Shown here piece by piece: positions 55,143-63,057 of a stretch of 64,000 nt of DNA. Every line of letters starts with the position of its first letter. The stretch's first letter is position 1. A program made the translations under genes and the position numbers. Source of the DNA: Pseudomonas sp. CFII64 (GTDB lineage Bacteria; Pseudomonadota; Gammaproteobacteria; Pseudomonadales; Pseudomonadaceae); the NCBI RefSeq assembly GCF_000416235.1, contig NZ_ATLO01000027.1, positions 92,585 through 156,584 of the forward strand. The letters are read 5' to 3'. Under the pieces are notes generated by a model. The model did not search any database. It was not told the origin of the DNA and saw only the letters and a list, made by a program, of their open reading frames with translations.

Positions 55143-55159
55143 CTTCAGATTCCGTTAAG
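55143..55159 (+). promoter_or_regulatory. putative response-regulator box 2
   Basis: CTTCAG-ATTCC-GTTAAG repeats the hexamer-N5-hexamer form of box 1. It covers the place where a -35 would be for the -10-like GATACT at 55170-55175, as expected for an activated promoter. The first gene starts at 55207 after a GGGGGGAG ribosome site. Confidence 0.55.
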
Positions 55160-55206
55160 AATCGCCGTCGATACTTCCCCCCACTTACTCAAGGGGGGAG
55201 CGCCCT

Positions 55207-55884
55207 ATGTCAGGTTTCGACTGGAACATTCACTTGCCACTGCGGTTCGGCACTGCCGGGACACCCGGTCTGGAACTGACGCGTTCGCTGTCCGGCGATG
55301 CGTCGCGCCACGATCTGGAAACCTTCATTCATGAGTGTTTCCACCAGGCTTATGGCGCCCGGATCCGCCACTTCATGCCTGAACTGTTCGGCCTCAGTGA
55401 TCGCAACGGCAGTCTTTGTGCCGTTTCCGGGGTACGCCGGGCCGCTACGGGTCCGTTGTTCCTTGAACATTACCTGGATGAGCCGATCGAGCAGCTTGTT
55501 TTGGCGCGTGCAGGGCGGCCGGTGGATCGTGAGGGGATCGTCGAAGTCGGCAATCTGGCCGCCAGCAACCTGGGCAGCGCACGACTGAGCATCATCACCG
55601 TAACCTGGTTGTTAGCCATGGGTGGCTTTGAGTGGGTGGCCTTCACCGGCAACTCCAGTCTGGTCAACAGTTTCAACCGGCTGGGTCTGCGTCCGGTCAC
55701 GCTTTGTCCGGCGGACCCGCTGCGGCTGGGCGATGATCGCCATGCGTGGGGTCGCTATTACGAAACGCAACCCAGCGTGCACGTTGGCGATATCCGCGCG
55801 GGGTTCATCCACCTGAGCAAGATGGGGTTGTTTGAACGATTCGGCTTGCCCCTGACGCTGGAGCAAACCTGCAATGTCGCCTGA
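55207..55884 (+). CDS. thermostable hemolysin family protein (GNAT-like)
   Basis: A 225-residue protein of the T_hemolysin family, named after Vibrio delta-hemolysin. No signal peptide is visible. The region LEHYLDEPIEQLVLARAGRPVDREGIVEVGNLAASNLGSARLSIITVTWLLAMGGFEWVAFTGNSSLVNSFNRLGLRP has the strand-helix order of acyltransferase and autoinducer-synthase folds, so an acyl-transfer role is at least as likely as lysis. It heads a seven-gene operon and overlaps the AMP ligase gene by 11 bp. Confidence 0.82.
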   Translation: MSGFDWNIHLPLRFGTAGTPGLELTRSLSGDASRHDLETFIHECFHQAYGARIRHFMPELFGLSDRNGSLCAVSGVRRAATGPLFLEHYLDEPIEQLVLARAGRPVDREGIVEVGNLAASNLGSARLSIITVTWLLAMGGFEWVAFTGNSSLVNSFNRLGLRPVTLCPADPLRLGDDRHAWGRYYETQPSVHVGDIRAGFIHLSKMGLFERFGLPLTLEQTCNVA

Positions 55885-57355
55885 GCTGAATGCGTTCAAG
55901 ACCCGTCTGCGTAACTACGCCTCGACGCAACCGCAGAAAGTGGCGCTGTGGGGTGACGATCTGAGTCTGAACTACGCCGCCTTGTATACCGAAATCGAGT
56001 TTCGCCAACAATTGTTGCGCGCTTCGGAGATCAAGACCATTGGCCTGGCCCTGGACAACGGTCCGCAGGCGCTGCTTTGGGATCTGGCGGTCCTGTTCGA
56101 AGGTTTGACCTGTGTCACGCTGCCGCCGTTTTTCAGTGCAGCGCAACGTTTGCATTGCTTGCAGCAAAGCCGGGTCGGACTGGTGATTGCCGATGAAGCG
56201 TTGGCGCCTGAAATGACTGGCGCCGGGTACAAACGCTCAGGGGAGTTCTGGTTCCATGTGCAACCGCAGACCCATGCCATGCCCCAAGGCACGGCGAAAC
56301 TCACGTTCACCTCCGGCACCACCGGCACGCCAAAAGGCGTGTGCCTGAGTGCCGAAAGTGTGCTGGCGGTCGCCAGGCAGTTGCATGACGCGAGCCTCGA
56401 TGCTGCGCCTTCGCACCATCTGGCCATTCTTCCCCTGGCGATCCTGCTGGAAAACGTAGGTTGTTATGCAGCGCTGTATGCCGGCGCGACCCTGAGCCTG
56501 CCCAGCCAGGCCACCCTGGGCATCCAGGGCGCCAGCGGCGTTGACGTGCCACGCATGCTCGAATGCCTGCAGCGACGGCGCCCTGAAAGCCTGATTCTGG
56601 TTCCGCAACTGTTGCTGATGCTGGTCAGCGCCTGCGAGATGGGTGCCTTCGATGCGTCAATGCTGCGCTTTGCCGCCGTTGGCGGGGCAAGGGTCGGCAG
56701 TGAATTGTTGGTGCGGGCCCAGCGTGTCGGCCTGGCGGTTTTTGAAGGTTATGGTCTTTCGGAGTGCGCCTCCGTCGTGGCCTTGAATCGGCCCGGCGCA
56801 CAACGTCTGGGCAGCGTTGGCAAACCATTGCCCCATATTCAAGTGCGTCTGGCCGACGACGGCGAGGTGCTGATTGGCGGATCGTCCATGTTGGGGTATC
56901 TCGGCGATTCAACGCCTGTACCGGCGTGGTGGCCCAGCGGTGACCTGGGCCAGTTCGACGCCGAGGGGTATCTCTACCTCAAGGGCCGCAAGAAGCATCA
57001 ATTCGTGACCAGTTTTGGCCGCAACGTCAATCCGGAATGGGTCGAGGCCGAACTTACCCAGAACAACCGGATCGCCCAGGCGTTCGTGTATGGCGAGGCG
57101 TCGCCGCGCAATCATGCGCTGCTCTGGCCGGTCAGTGCGGACTGCACCGATGGGCAGCTTGCCGAGGCTGTCGATCACGCCAATCAAGCGTTGCCCGATT
57201 ACGCCAGGGTCCACGACTGGACCCGGCTCGAGCAGCCATTCAGCACCGCCAACGGCATGGCCACCGCCAATGGCCGTCCGCGCCGGGAAGCCATTCTCGA
57301 ACGCTATGGGCATTTGTTCTCTTCATCCATTCAACGCGAGGAATCCCCATCATGA
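55874..57355 (+). CDS. AMP-dependent acyl ligase/synthetase
   Basis: An adenylate-forming enzyme of 493 residues, related to long-chain acyl-CoA synthetases. Motif A3 LTFTSGTTGTPKG is at 143-155, A5 EGYGLSECASV at 291-301, A7 SGDLG at 355-359 and A8 GRKKHQFVTSFGRNVNPEWVEAEL at 371-394. The C-terminal A10 region, NGMATANGRPRR, has Arg468 where the catalytic lysine of NGLLTPTLKLKR-type enzymes stands, so activity may be altered. It is rather short for the family. It overlaps its neighbours on both sides and probably activates a carboxylic acid for the oxygenase that follows. Confidence 0.88.
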   Translation: MSPELNAFKTRLRNYASTQPQKVALWGDDLSLNYAALYTEIEFRQQLLRASEIKTIGLALDNGPQALLWDLAVLFEGLTCVTLPPFFSAAQRLHCLQQSRVGLVIADEALAPEMTGAGYKRSGEFWFHVQPQTHAMPQGTAKLTFTSGTTGTPKGVCLSAESVLAVARQLHDASLDAAPSHHLAILPLAILLENVGCYAALYAGATLSLPSQATLGIQGASGVDVPRMLECLQRRRPESLILVPQLLLMLVSACEMGAFDASMLRFAAVGGARVGSELLVRAQRVGLAVFEGYGLSECASVVALNRPGAQRLGSVGKPLPHIQVRLADDGEVLIGGSSMLGYLGDSTPVPAWWPSGDLGQFDAEGYLYLKGRKKHQFVTSFGRNVNPEWVEAELTQNNRIAQAFVYGEASPRNHALLWPVSADCTDGQLAEAVDHANQALPDYARVHDWTRLEQPFSTANGMATANGRPRREAILERYGHLFSSSIQREESPS

Positions 57356-58044
57356 GTTTTTTCGACACGCTTCAGCAGGCGACCCGTCAGGAGCGCGACA
57401 CGTTGTTCAACCTGCCGGTGATTCGCAAAGCCCTGACGGGCGACGTCAGCCTGGAACGCTACCAGGCATTTCTCACCCAGGCCTATTACCACGTGCGGCA
57501 CACCGTGCCGCTGATGATGGCCTGTGGTGCGCGCTTGCCTCAGCGGCTGGAATGGCTGCGGGCAGCGGTGTGTGAATACATCGACGACGAGTACGGGCAT
57601 GAAAAATGGATTCTCGATGACATCGCAGCGTGCGGTGGCAACGCCGATGCCGTCAGCGTCGGCCAGCCGCAATTGCCTATCGAGCTGATGGTTGCCTACC
57701 TCTACGACCTGATAGCCCGGGACAATCCGGTCGGCCTGTTTGGCATGGTCAACGTGTTGGAAGGCACCAGCATTGCGCTGGCGACCCATGCCGCCGGCAG
57801 CATCCGTGATCAGCTGCAGTTGCCGGAAACGGCTTTCAGCTATCTCAGTTCCCATGGCAGCCTGGATATCGGGCACATGCAAACCTATCGCCGACTGATG
57901 GATCAACTGGACGACCCGGCTGATCAGGCTGCCGTCATCCATGCCTCAAAAGTCGTCTACCGACTGTACACCGACATGTTCCGCGAGCTGCCGGGAGCAG
58001 AGGTTGCAGCAGCTTTCGAGGATGCAGCGCATGCGTCTCTCTGA
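57352..58044 (+). CDS. small haem-oxygenase-like iron oxygenase (TenA/CADD/PqqC-like)
   Basis: A 230-residue helical protein of the haem-oxygenase-like oxidase fold, often misnamed as a TenA regulator. Candidate metal ligands are Glu80 and His83 (DDEYGHE), Glu137 (VLEGTS), His168, Asp172 and His175 (SHGSLDIGH). The set fits a non-haem diiron site and not thiaminase, whose active-site Cys is not evident. GAGGAATCC precedes the ATG, which overlaps the ligase stop. It may oxidise the acid activated by the ligase. Confidence 0.85.
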   Translation: MSFFDTLQQATRQERDTLFNLPVIRKALTGDVSLERYQAFLTQAYYHVRHTVPLMMACGARLPQRLEWLRAAVCEYIDDEYGHEKWILDDIAACGGNADAVSVGQPQLPIELMVAYLYDLIARDNPVGLFGMVNVLEGTSIALATHAAGSIRDQLQLPETAFSYLSSHGSLDIGHMQTYRRLMDQLDDPADQAAVIHASKVVYRLYTDMFRELPGAEVAAAFEDAAHASL

Positions 58045-58840
58045 GGCCAGGGTCGTACTGACAGGGGCCAGCGGCGGGATCGGACTCGCCATTGCCGAGG
58101 CACTGTGTGCCAGCGGCAGCGAAGTGCTTGGGGTTTCCCGGCACAAGGAACCGTTGCTGCCGCTGCTGGAGCAATACCCCCATTTACTGCGTTGGATCGA
58201 GGCGGATCTGACCACGGAGGAGGGACGCCAGCACGTGGTGACGTCCGCGCGGACGCTGCACGGCGTCAATCTGCTCATCAATGCGGCGGGGACCAACCAC
58301 TTCGCCATGCTTGAGCAGTTGGATGAAAGCGCGATCAGCTCGATGCTGGCCGTCAATGTGCACGCGCCGATTCGCTTGACTCAGATGCTGCTGCCACTGC
58401 TCAACAACGCCAGCAGCGCAACCGTGGTCAATGTGGGATCGACATACGGATCAATTGGCTATGCCGGCTATGCCACTTATTGCGCCAGCAAATTCGCGTT
58501 GCGCGGGTTCACCGAGGCGTTGCGCCGGGAGCTGGCAGACACACGGATCAGCGTGCTTTACGTCGCCCCTCGCGCCACCCGGACCTCAATGAACAGCGGT
58601 GCCGCGCAAGCCTTGAACGATGCGCTCAACGCCAATGTCGATGATCCCGGCCAGGTCGCCCAGGCGGTGGTGCATGCCATTGCCGGCGATCGTCGCGAAC
58701 TGTATCTGGGCTGGCCGGAGCGGTTTTTCATCGGACTCAACAGCCTCCTGCCCAGCCTCGTCGACCGAGGTCTACGCAAGCATCTGCCGCTGATTCGACG
58801 TCTCAGTCACGTTCCTGCCAACGAGAAAACCAAACCATGA
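58031..58840 (+). CDS. short-chain dehydrogenase/reductase
   Basis: Classical SDR of 269 residues. TGASGGIG cofactor loop near 12-19, INAAG near 86, catalytic Ser in VNVGSTYGS and YCASK as the Tyr-Lys pair. The C-terminal extension (YLGWPERFFIGLNSLLPSLVDRG) is amphipathic, as in SDRs that contact the membrane. The ATG at 58031 has GAGG 9 bases upstream; 58022 is possible. It overlaps the oxygenase gene by 14 bp, so it should act on the oxygenase product. Confidence 0.9.
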   Translation: MRLSEARVVLTGASGGIGLAIAEALCASGSEVLGVSRHKEPLLPLLEQYPHLLRWIEADLTTEEGRQHVVTSARTLHGVNLLINAAGTNHFAMLEQLDESAISSMLAVNVHAPIRLTQMLLPLLNNASSATVVNVGSTYGSIGYAGYATYCASKFALRGFTEALRRELADTRISVLYVAPRATRTSMNSGAAQALNDALNANVDDPGQVAQAVVHAIAGDRRELYLGWPERFFIGLNSLLPSLVDRGLRKHLPLIRRLSHVPANEKTKP

Positions 58841-59481
58841 AAACGATCATCATCGGCCTTGCTTGCGGCATGCTGAGCCTGCCGCTGTGGGCACTGGACG
58901 CTCCCGACCAGCAACGTCTGAGCGCCATCCAGCAGGAATGGGCGCACGTGCAATACGAAGTTCCCGCGCCACAGCGACCTGACGCTTTTGAAAAGCTCGC
59001 CGTGCAAACGTCGTCCTTTGTGCAAGCCCGTCCCCAGGCGGCCGAAGCCTGGATCTGGTCGGGGATCGTCACCAGCAGTTGGGCGGGGGCACAGGGCGGT
59101 CTGGGGGCGCTGAGCAAGGTCAAGCAAGCCAAGGCTGATCTGGAAAAATCCCTGTCTCTGGACCCTAAAGCGCTGCAAGGATCAGCCTATATCAGCCTGG
59201 CGGCACTTTATGATCGGGTGCCGGGATGGCCTCTCGGGTTTGGTGATGCCGACAAAGCCGGGCAATTGCTGGAACAGGGCCTGAAGCTCAATCCGGATGG
59301 AATCGATCCACTGTATTTTTGGGGTGACCATTTGTACCGACAAGGCCACTATGCTCAGGCTAGGGATGCGCTAAACAAAGCGCTACAGGCTGCGCCACGT
59401 CCCGGCCGGGAAAAGGCCGATGCAGGCCGACGTCAGGAAATAGGGCAGTTGCTGGCTGATGTCGCAAAGAAACTTAAATAA
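58837..59481 (+). CDS. periplasmic tetratricopeptide-repeat protein
   Basis: A 214-residue protein with a Sec signal ending at about LPLWA (residue 19). The mature part is helical, with TPR-like units at about 95-135 (AKADLEKSLSLDPKALQGSAYISLAALYDRV) and 145-185 (LEQGLKLNPDGIDPLYFWGDHLYRQGHYAQARDALNKAL). It lacks a catalytic motif and may scaffold export or sensing. Overlaps the SDR gene by 4 bp; the response regulator follows after 12 bp. Confidence 0.82.
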   Translation: MKTIIIGLACGMLSLPLWALDAPDQQRLSAIQQEWAHVQYEVPAPQRPDAFEKLAVQTSSFVQARPQAAEAWIWSGIVTSSWAGAQGGLGALSKVKQAKADLEKSLSLDPKALQGSAYISLAALYDRVPGWPLGFGDADKAGQLLEQGLKLNPDGIDPLYFWGDHLYRQGHYAQARDALNKALQAAPRPGREKADAGRRQEIGQLLADVAKKLK

Positions 59482-59493
59482 ACCGGAGCCTCC

Positions 59494-60156
59494 ATGCGTT
59501 TGCTGCTCATTGAAGACGATGTCGCGTTGGGGGAAGGGATTCATCAGGCCTTGAGCCGTGAAGGCTACACCGTCGATTGGCTCAAGGATGGCGCCAGCGC
59601 CCTGCATTCACTGCTCAGCGAAAGCTTCGATCTGGCGATCCTCGATCTGGGCCTGCCCAAACTTGACGGCCTGGAAGTCCTGCGCCGTTTGCGACAGAGC
59701 GGCTCAGGCCTGCCGGTGCTGATCCTCACCGCGCGTGATGCGACCGAAGACCGTATCGCCGGACTCGATGCCGGCGCTGACGATTACTTGATCAAACCCT
59801 TCGACCTGTCTGAGCTGAAGGCGCGTCTGCGGGCATTGTTGCGACGCAGCGCGGGCAGGGCGCGGGCGTTGATCGAACACGCGGGCATCACGCTGGACCC
59901 CGGTACACAACAGGTGACCTATCACGATCAGGCGGTATTGCTGACGCCCAAGGAATACCAGTTGCTGCATGAATTGTTGTCACCGCCAGGCCGGGTGCTG
60001 ACGCGTGATCGTCTGATACAACTGTTGTATGGCTGGAACGAAGAGGCCGAGAGCAACACCCTGGAAGTGCATATCCATCACCTGCGCAAAAAGTTTTCCA
60101 GCGATCTGATCCGCACTATTCGCGGCGTTGGTTATCTGGTGGAGGAACAGCGTTGA
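59494..60156 (+). CDS. OmpR-family response regulator (PmrA/QseB-like)
   Basis: A 220-residue DNA-binding regulator. Receiver domain 1-118 with acidic pair Glu7-Asp8-Asp9, phosphoacceptor Asp51 (LAILDLGLP) and Lys101 (YLIKPF); winged-helix output domain from about 125 to 218, ending VRTIRGVGYLVEE. It overlaps the sensor kinase gene by 4 bp. The tandem hexamer repeats before the operon have the shape this subfamily binds, so autoregulation is likely. Confidence 0.94.
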   Translation: MRLLLIEDDVALGEGIHQALSREGYTVDWLKDGASALHSLLSESFDLAILDLGLPKLDGLEVLRRLRQSGSGLPVLILTARDATEDRIAGLDAGADDYLIKPFDLSELKARLRALLRRSAGRARALIEHAGITLDPGTQQVTYHDQAVLLTPKEYQLLHELLSPPGRVLTRDRLIQLLYGWNEEAESNTLEVHIHHLRKKFSSDLIRTIRGVGYLVEEQR

Positions 60157-61520
60157 ACTCGATACGGCGGCGTACCCTGACGCTGATCATCGGCTTGCTT
60201 TTGGTGGGCTTGCTGATCCTCAGTGTGTTCAATGTGCACGACAGCAACCATGAGATTGCCGAGGTGTACGACGCGCAATTGGCCCAGAACGCACGGCTGT
60301 TGCAGGGCGTGATGCGGATGCCCCTGGCCCGCACCGAACAAAGTCAGCTGTATCAAGCCTTCAATACGGCGCTGGGACAGGCTGAGCCCAGGGTTGATGG
60401 CCATCCCTACGAAAGCAAGATTGCCTTTCAGGTGTGGGACCACGCCGGCAAGTTGCTGGTGCATACCGCCAGCGCCCCGACCTTCGTTCAAGTGCCGCAG
60501 ACAGCGGGCTTCAGCGCTGTGACCGATCAAGCCGGTCACGGCTGGCGAGCGTTCGTGCTCGACGACAGCCAGAACGGCATGCGGATCTGGGTTGGCGAGC
60601 GGGACGATGTGCGCACCGATCTGGTCCACCGGATCGTGCGGCACACCCTGGGCCCGAATCTGATCGGCAGTCTGTTGCTGGTCGCGGTGATCTGGCTGGC
60701 GATTGGCTGGGGACTTAAACCTCTGGCTGATCTGGCCAAGACCTTGCGCGCCCGCCACCCAGGTTCCCTTGAGCCGCTGCGACTGGCACCGCTGCCCAGC
60801 GAGCTGGAGCCGATGCAGGCAGCATTGAACCGCTTGCTCGGCCAGATCCAGGACGTCTTGCACCGTGAACGCCGGTTTATCGCCGACGCCGCCCACGAAA
60901 TGCGTACGCCGCTGGCGGTGCTCCGGGTCCATGCGCAAAACGTTCTGGAAGCGCGCAACGAGGAGCAGCGTCAAGAATCCCTGGGTTATCTGATCATTGG
61001 TGTGGATCGCACGACCCGACTGGTGAATCAATTGTTGACCATTGCGCGCCTGGAACCCCAGGCCAGCGCTGCGCCCATGGCGTCCATCGATCTGGTGGAG
61101 ACTGTGCGCGAAAGCCTGGTGCAATTGACGCACTGGGTGCTGAGTCGAGGGCTGGAGTTGTCATTTGATCCCAGTGAAGAGTCACATTTCGTTCAGACCG
61201 ATCCAGGACTGATCAACATCGCGCTGCATAACCTGGTGACCAACGCGGTGAACTTTTCACCCGAGGGCGGCCAGGTCAGGATTGGATTGCGGTTCGATGA
61301 CCGGACGTTTTCGCTCAGCGTCGAGGATCAAGGTCCTGGCATCGATGAAGCGGAGCGTGAACGTTTGTTCGAGCGGTTCTACAGTCGGGGCAACGATCAG
61401 GGCGTCGGTCTGGGGCTGACCATTGTACAAACCATTGCCCAGCGTCTGGGTGGGCAGATTCGCCTGGAAAACCTGCCGACAGGCGGCTTGCGTGCGGTGT
61501 TGCAGGCCCCGGCCAATTGA
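60153..61520 (+). CDS. sensor histidine kinase
   Basis: A 455-residue membrane kinase. Transmembrane segments at about 8-28 and 164-186 flank a periplasmic sensor domain of about 135 residues. HisKA follows with the phosphorylated His in FIADAAHEMRTPLAVL (about 250), then the ATPase domain with N box LHNLVTNAVNFSPEGG, G1 DQGPGIDEAE, F box LFERFYSRG and G2 GVGLGLTIV. The HAMP region is short, as in QseC/PmrB. It probably senses an envelope signal or the product of the operon. Confidence 0.94.
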   Translation: MNSIRRRTLTLIIGLLLVGLLILSVFNVHDSNHEIAEVYDAQLAQNARLLQGVMRMPLARTEQSQLYQAFNTALGQAEPRVDGHPYESKIAFQVWDHAGKLLVHTASAPTFVQVPQTAGFSAVTDQAGHGWRAFVLDDSQNGMRIWVGERDDVRTDLVHRIVRHTLGPNLIGSLLLVAVIWLAIGWGLKPLADLAKTLRARHPGSLEPLRLAPLPSELEPMQAALNRLLGQIQDVLHRERRFIADAAHEMRTPLAVLRVHAQNVLEARNEEQRQESLGYLIIGVDRTTRLVNQLLTIARLEPQASAAPMASIDLVETVRESLVQLTHWVLSRGLELSFDPSEESHFVQTDPGLINIALHNLVTNAVNFSPEGGQVRIGLRFDDRTFSLSVEDQGPGIDEAERERLFERFYSRGNDQGVGLGLTIVQTIAQRLGGQIRLENLPTGGLRAVLQAPAN

Positions 61521-62951
61521 TCAGCGCTTCTGCAGCCAGCCCAGGAAGCTGCCCTTTTTGATCGCCGCCGGTTTTTCGGTCAATAGCGACTGGCTGCTGT
61601 GTTGGCGAACCGCCTGCAGCTTTTTCAAGGCGTTCCTGATTTGCCCTTCCTGCTCCATGATTTCCCGCGCTACGGCTTTGTCGATGCGGTAAACCACGCA
61701 CGAGGTGAGCGCGGTGAAGCGTGCCTCGGACGGCGTATCGTTGAGCACGCCCTGTTCGCCCATCACTTCACTGGGCCCCATGCGCCCGGCCTCGATGGAA
61801 TTACGGCCATCGGATACCGTTGCCGAAACGACGCCAGTGGCGATCACCAACAGGCTGTCAGTCACTTCGTTTTCTTCCAGGATCACCTGTCCTGCGGCGT
61901 ATTCCCGTGACGACATATGCTGTGCCAGATGGTTTTTCTCTTCGCTGTTCAACGCGCGCAACACCTTGACTTCATCGAGCAGCGTGCGCGCCCGGGATGC
62001 CGGTTCAACGGTCACATCCGATTGCCAAGCGATGCCCGCCGCTTCCAGATGACGATAGGCCAGGTCGAACAGCAGGTTGCGCACATCGGCCTTTTTATCC
62101 AGATTCTTGATGAAACCGGTGAGGGTGTATTCGATGGTGGTCGGACTGGCTTCTTTCACCGTGGCCCGGGCCTTGGGAAAGGGCAGCAGGGCGCTGCTGC
62201 CCTGCAATGCACGGTCCAGGGCATCCAGTACGCGACGCGGGCGGATATGCGGCGAAACCATGATGTTGATCGATACGCCAAACATATCCTTGGGACGGCT
62301 GAGGTTGACGATCTTGGCCTTGGCCGCCACCGAGTTGGGGATAACGGCGGTGCTGCCGGTGCCTGTCAGCAGATGCGTGGCGCGCCAGTCGATGTCGATG
62401 ACTTTGCCTTCGACGCCGTCGATGCTGATCGAATCGTCTACCTGATAGGGTTTGGTGGTGTTGAGGACGATGCCGGAAAACACATCGCTCAAGGTGCTTT
62501 GCAGGGCGAGGCCGACGATGATCGCCATGGCGCCGGAGGTGGCGAGCAGGCCTTTGACGGGGAGTTGCAGCACGTAACCTGCGGCGGCAACGATGCCGAT
62601 CAGGAAAATCACTGCGCCGATCACTTCCTGCAACAATCGCCCGCTGTGGCCGATGCGTTGCATCAGCAGCAGGCCCAGCACTTCGGTCAGGGTTCGCGAG
62701 GCGAAAATCCACCAGATGATTTCCAGCGCAGTCGCTGCCAGATGGCGGGCGCTGTCGTCTTCCCAAGGCGCGGTGTCCAGTGGGCTCAGGCCGGCGCTGA
62801 TAATCACCGCGCTGTACAGCAGGAACAAGCCCAGCCGTGCCGCGACTTTCGCCAGTCGGTGCTGATACGGCACCGCGTGCCAGCTTGCCAGGTCGGCGAG
62901 GATCAGGAAGACGCTGCACGCCAGCGGGTAGGTTTGAATGAAGACGAGCAT
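61521..62951 (-). CDS. MscS-type mechanosensitive channel with cyclic-nucleotide-binding domain
   Basis: A 476-residue inner-membrane protein. The N-terminal part (about 1-190) has several helices; the MscS beta domain and pore region follow (GLLATSGAMAIIVGLALQSTLSDVFSGIVLN at about 155-185, then KPYQVDDSISIDGVEGKVIDIDWRATHL). Residues about 330-450 are a cAMP-receptor-like domain (ILEENEVTDSLLVIATGVVSATVSDGRNSIEAGRMGPSEVMGEQGVL). It should gate by tension and perhaps by a nucleotide. The start at 62951 follows AGGAACTC. It is divergent from the LysR gene. Confidence 0.9.
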   Translation of the reverse strand: MLVFIQTYPLACSVFLILADLASWHAVPYQHRLAKVAARLGLFLLYSAVIISAGLSPLDTAPWEDDSARHLAATALEIIWWIFASRTLTEVLGLLLMQRIGHSGRLLQEVIGAVIFLIGIVAAAGYVLQLPVKGLLATSGAMAIIVGLALQSTLSDVFSGIVLNTTKPYQVDDSISIDGVEGKVIDIDWRATHLLTGTGSTAVIPNSVAAKAKIVNLSRPKDMFGVSINIMVSPHIRPRRVLDALDRALQGSSALLPFPKARATVKEASPTTIEYTLTGFIKNLDKKADVRNLLFDLAYRHLEAAGIAWQSDVTVEPASRARTLLDEVKVLRALNSEEKNHLAQHMSSREYAAGQVILEENEVTDSLLVIATGVVSATVSDGRNSIEAGRMGPSEVMGEQGVLNDTPSEARFTALTSCVVYRIDKAVAREIMEQEGQIRNALKKLQAVRQHSSQSLLTEKPAAIKKGSFLGWLQKR

Positions 62952-63057
62952 GGGCGAGTTCCTGGGTGGGAGAGATGACCGTGATGGCCAGATTAATGCT
63001 GTGCAGGAGTGTGATAAAGCTGGTAGAAAGTGTTTGACTGTCAACCGATGAGCGACA

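Noticed and set aside
57352..58044. TenA-family transcriptional regulator or thiaminase
   Set aside because: The sequence has a diiron-type ligand set and no DNA-binding domain or thiaminase active-site cysteine, and it lies in an enzyme operon, so iron oxygenase is the better call.
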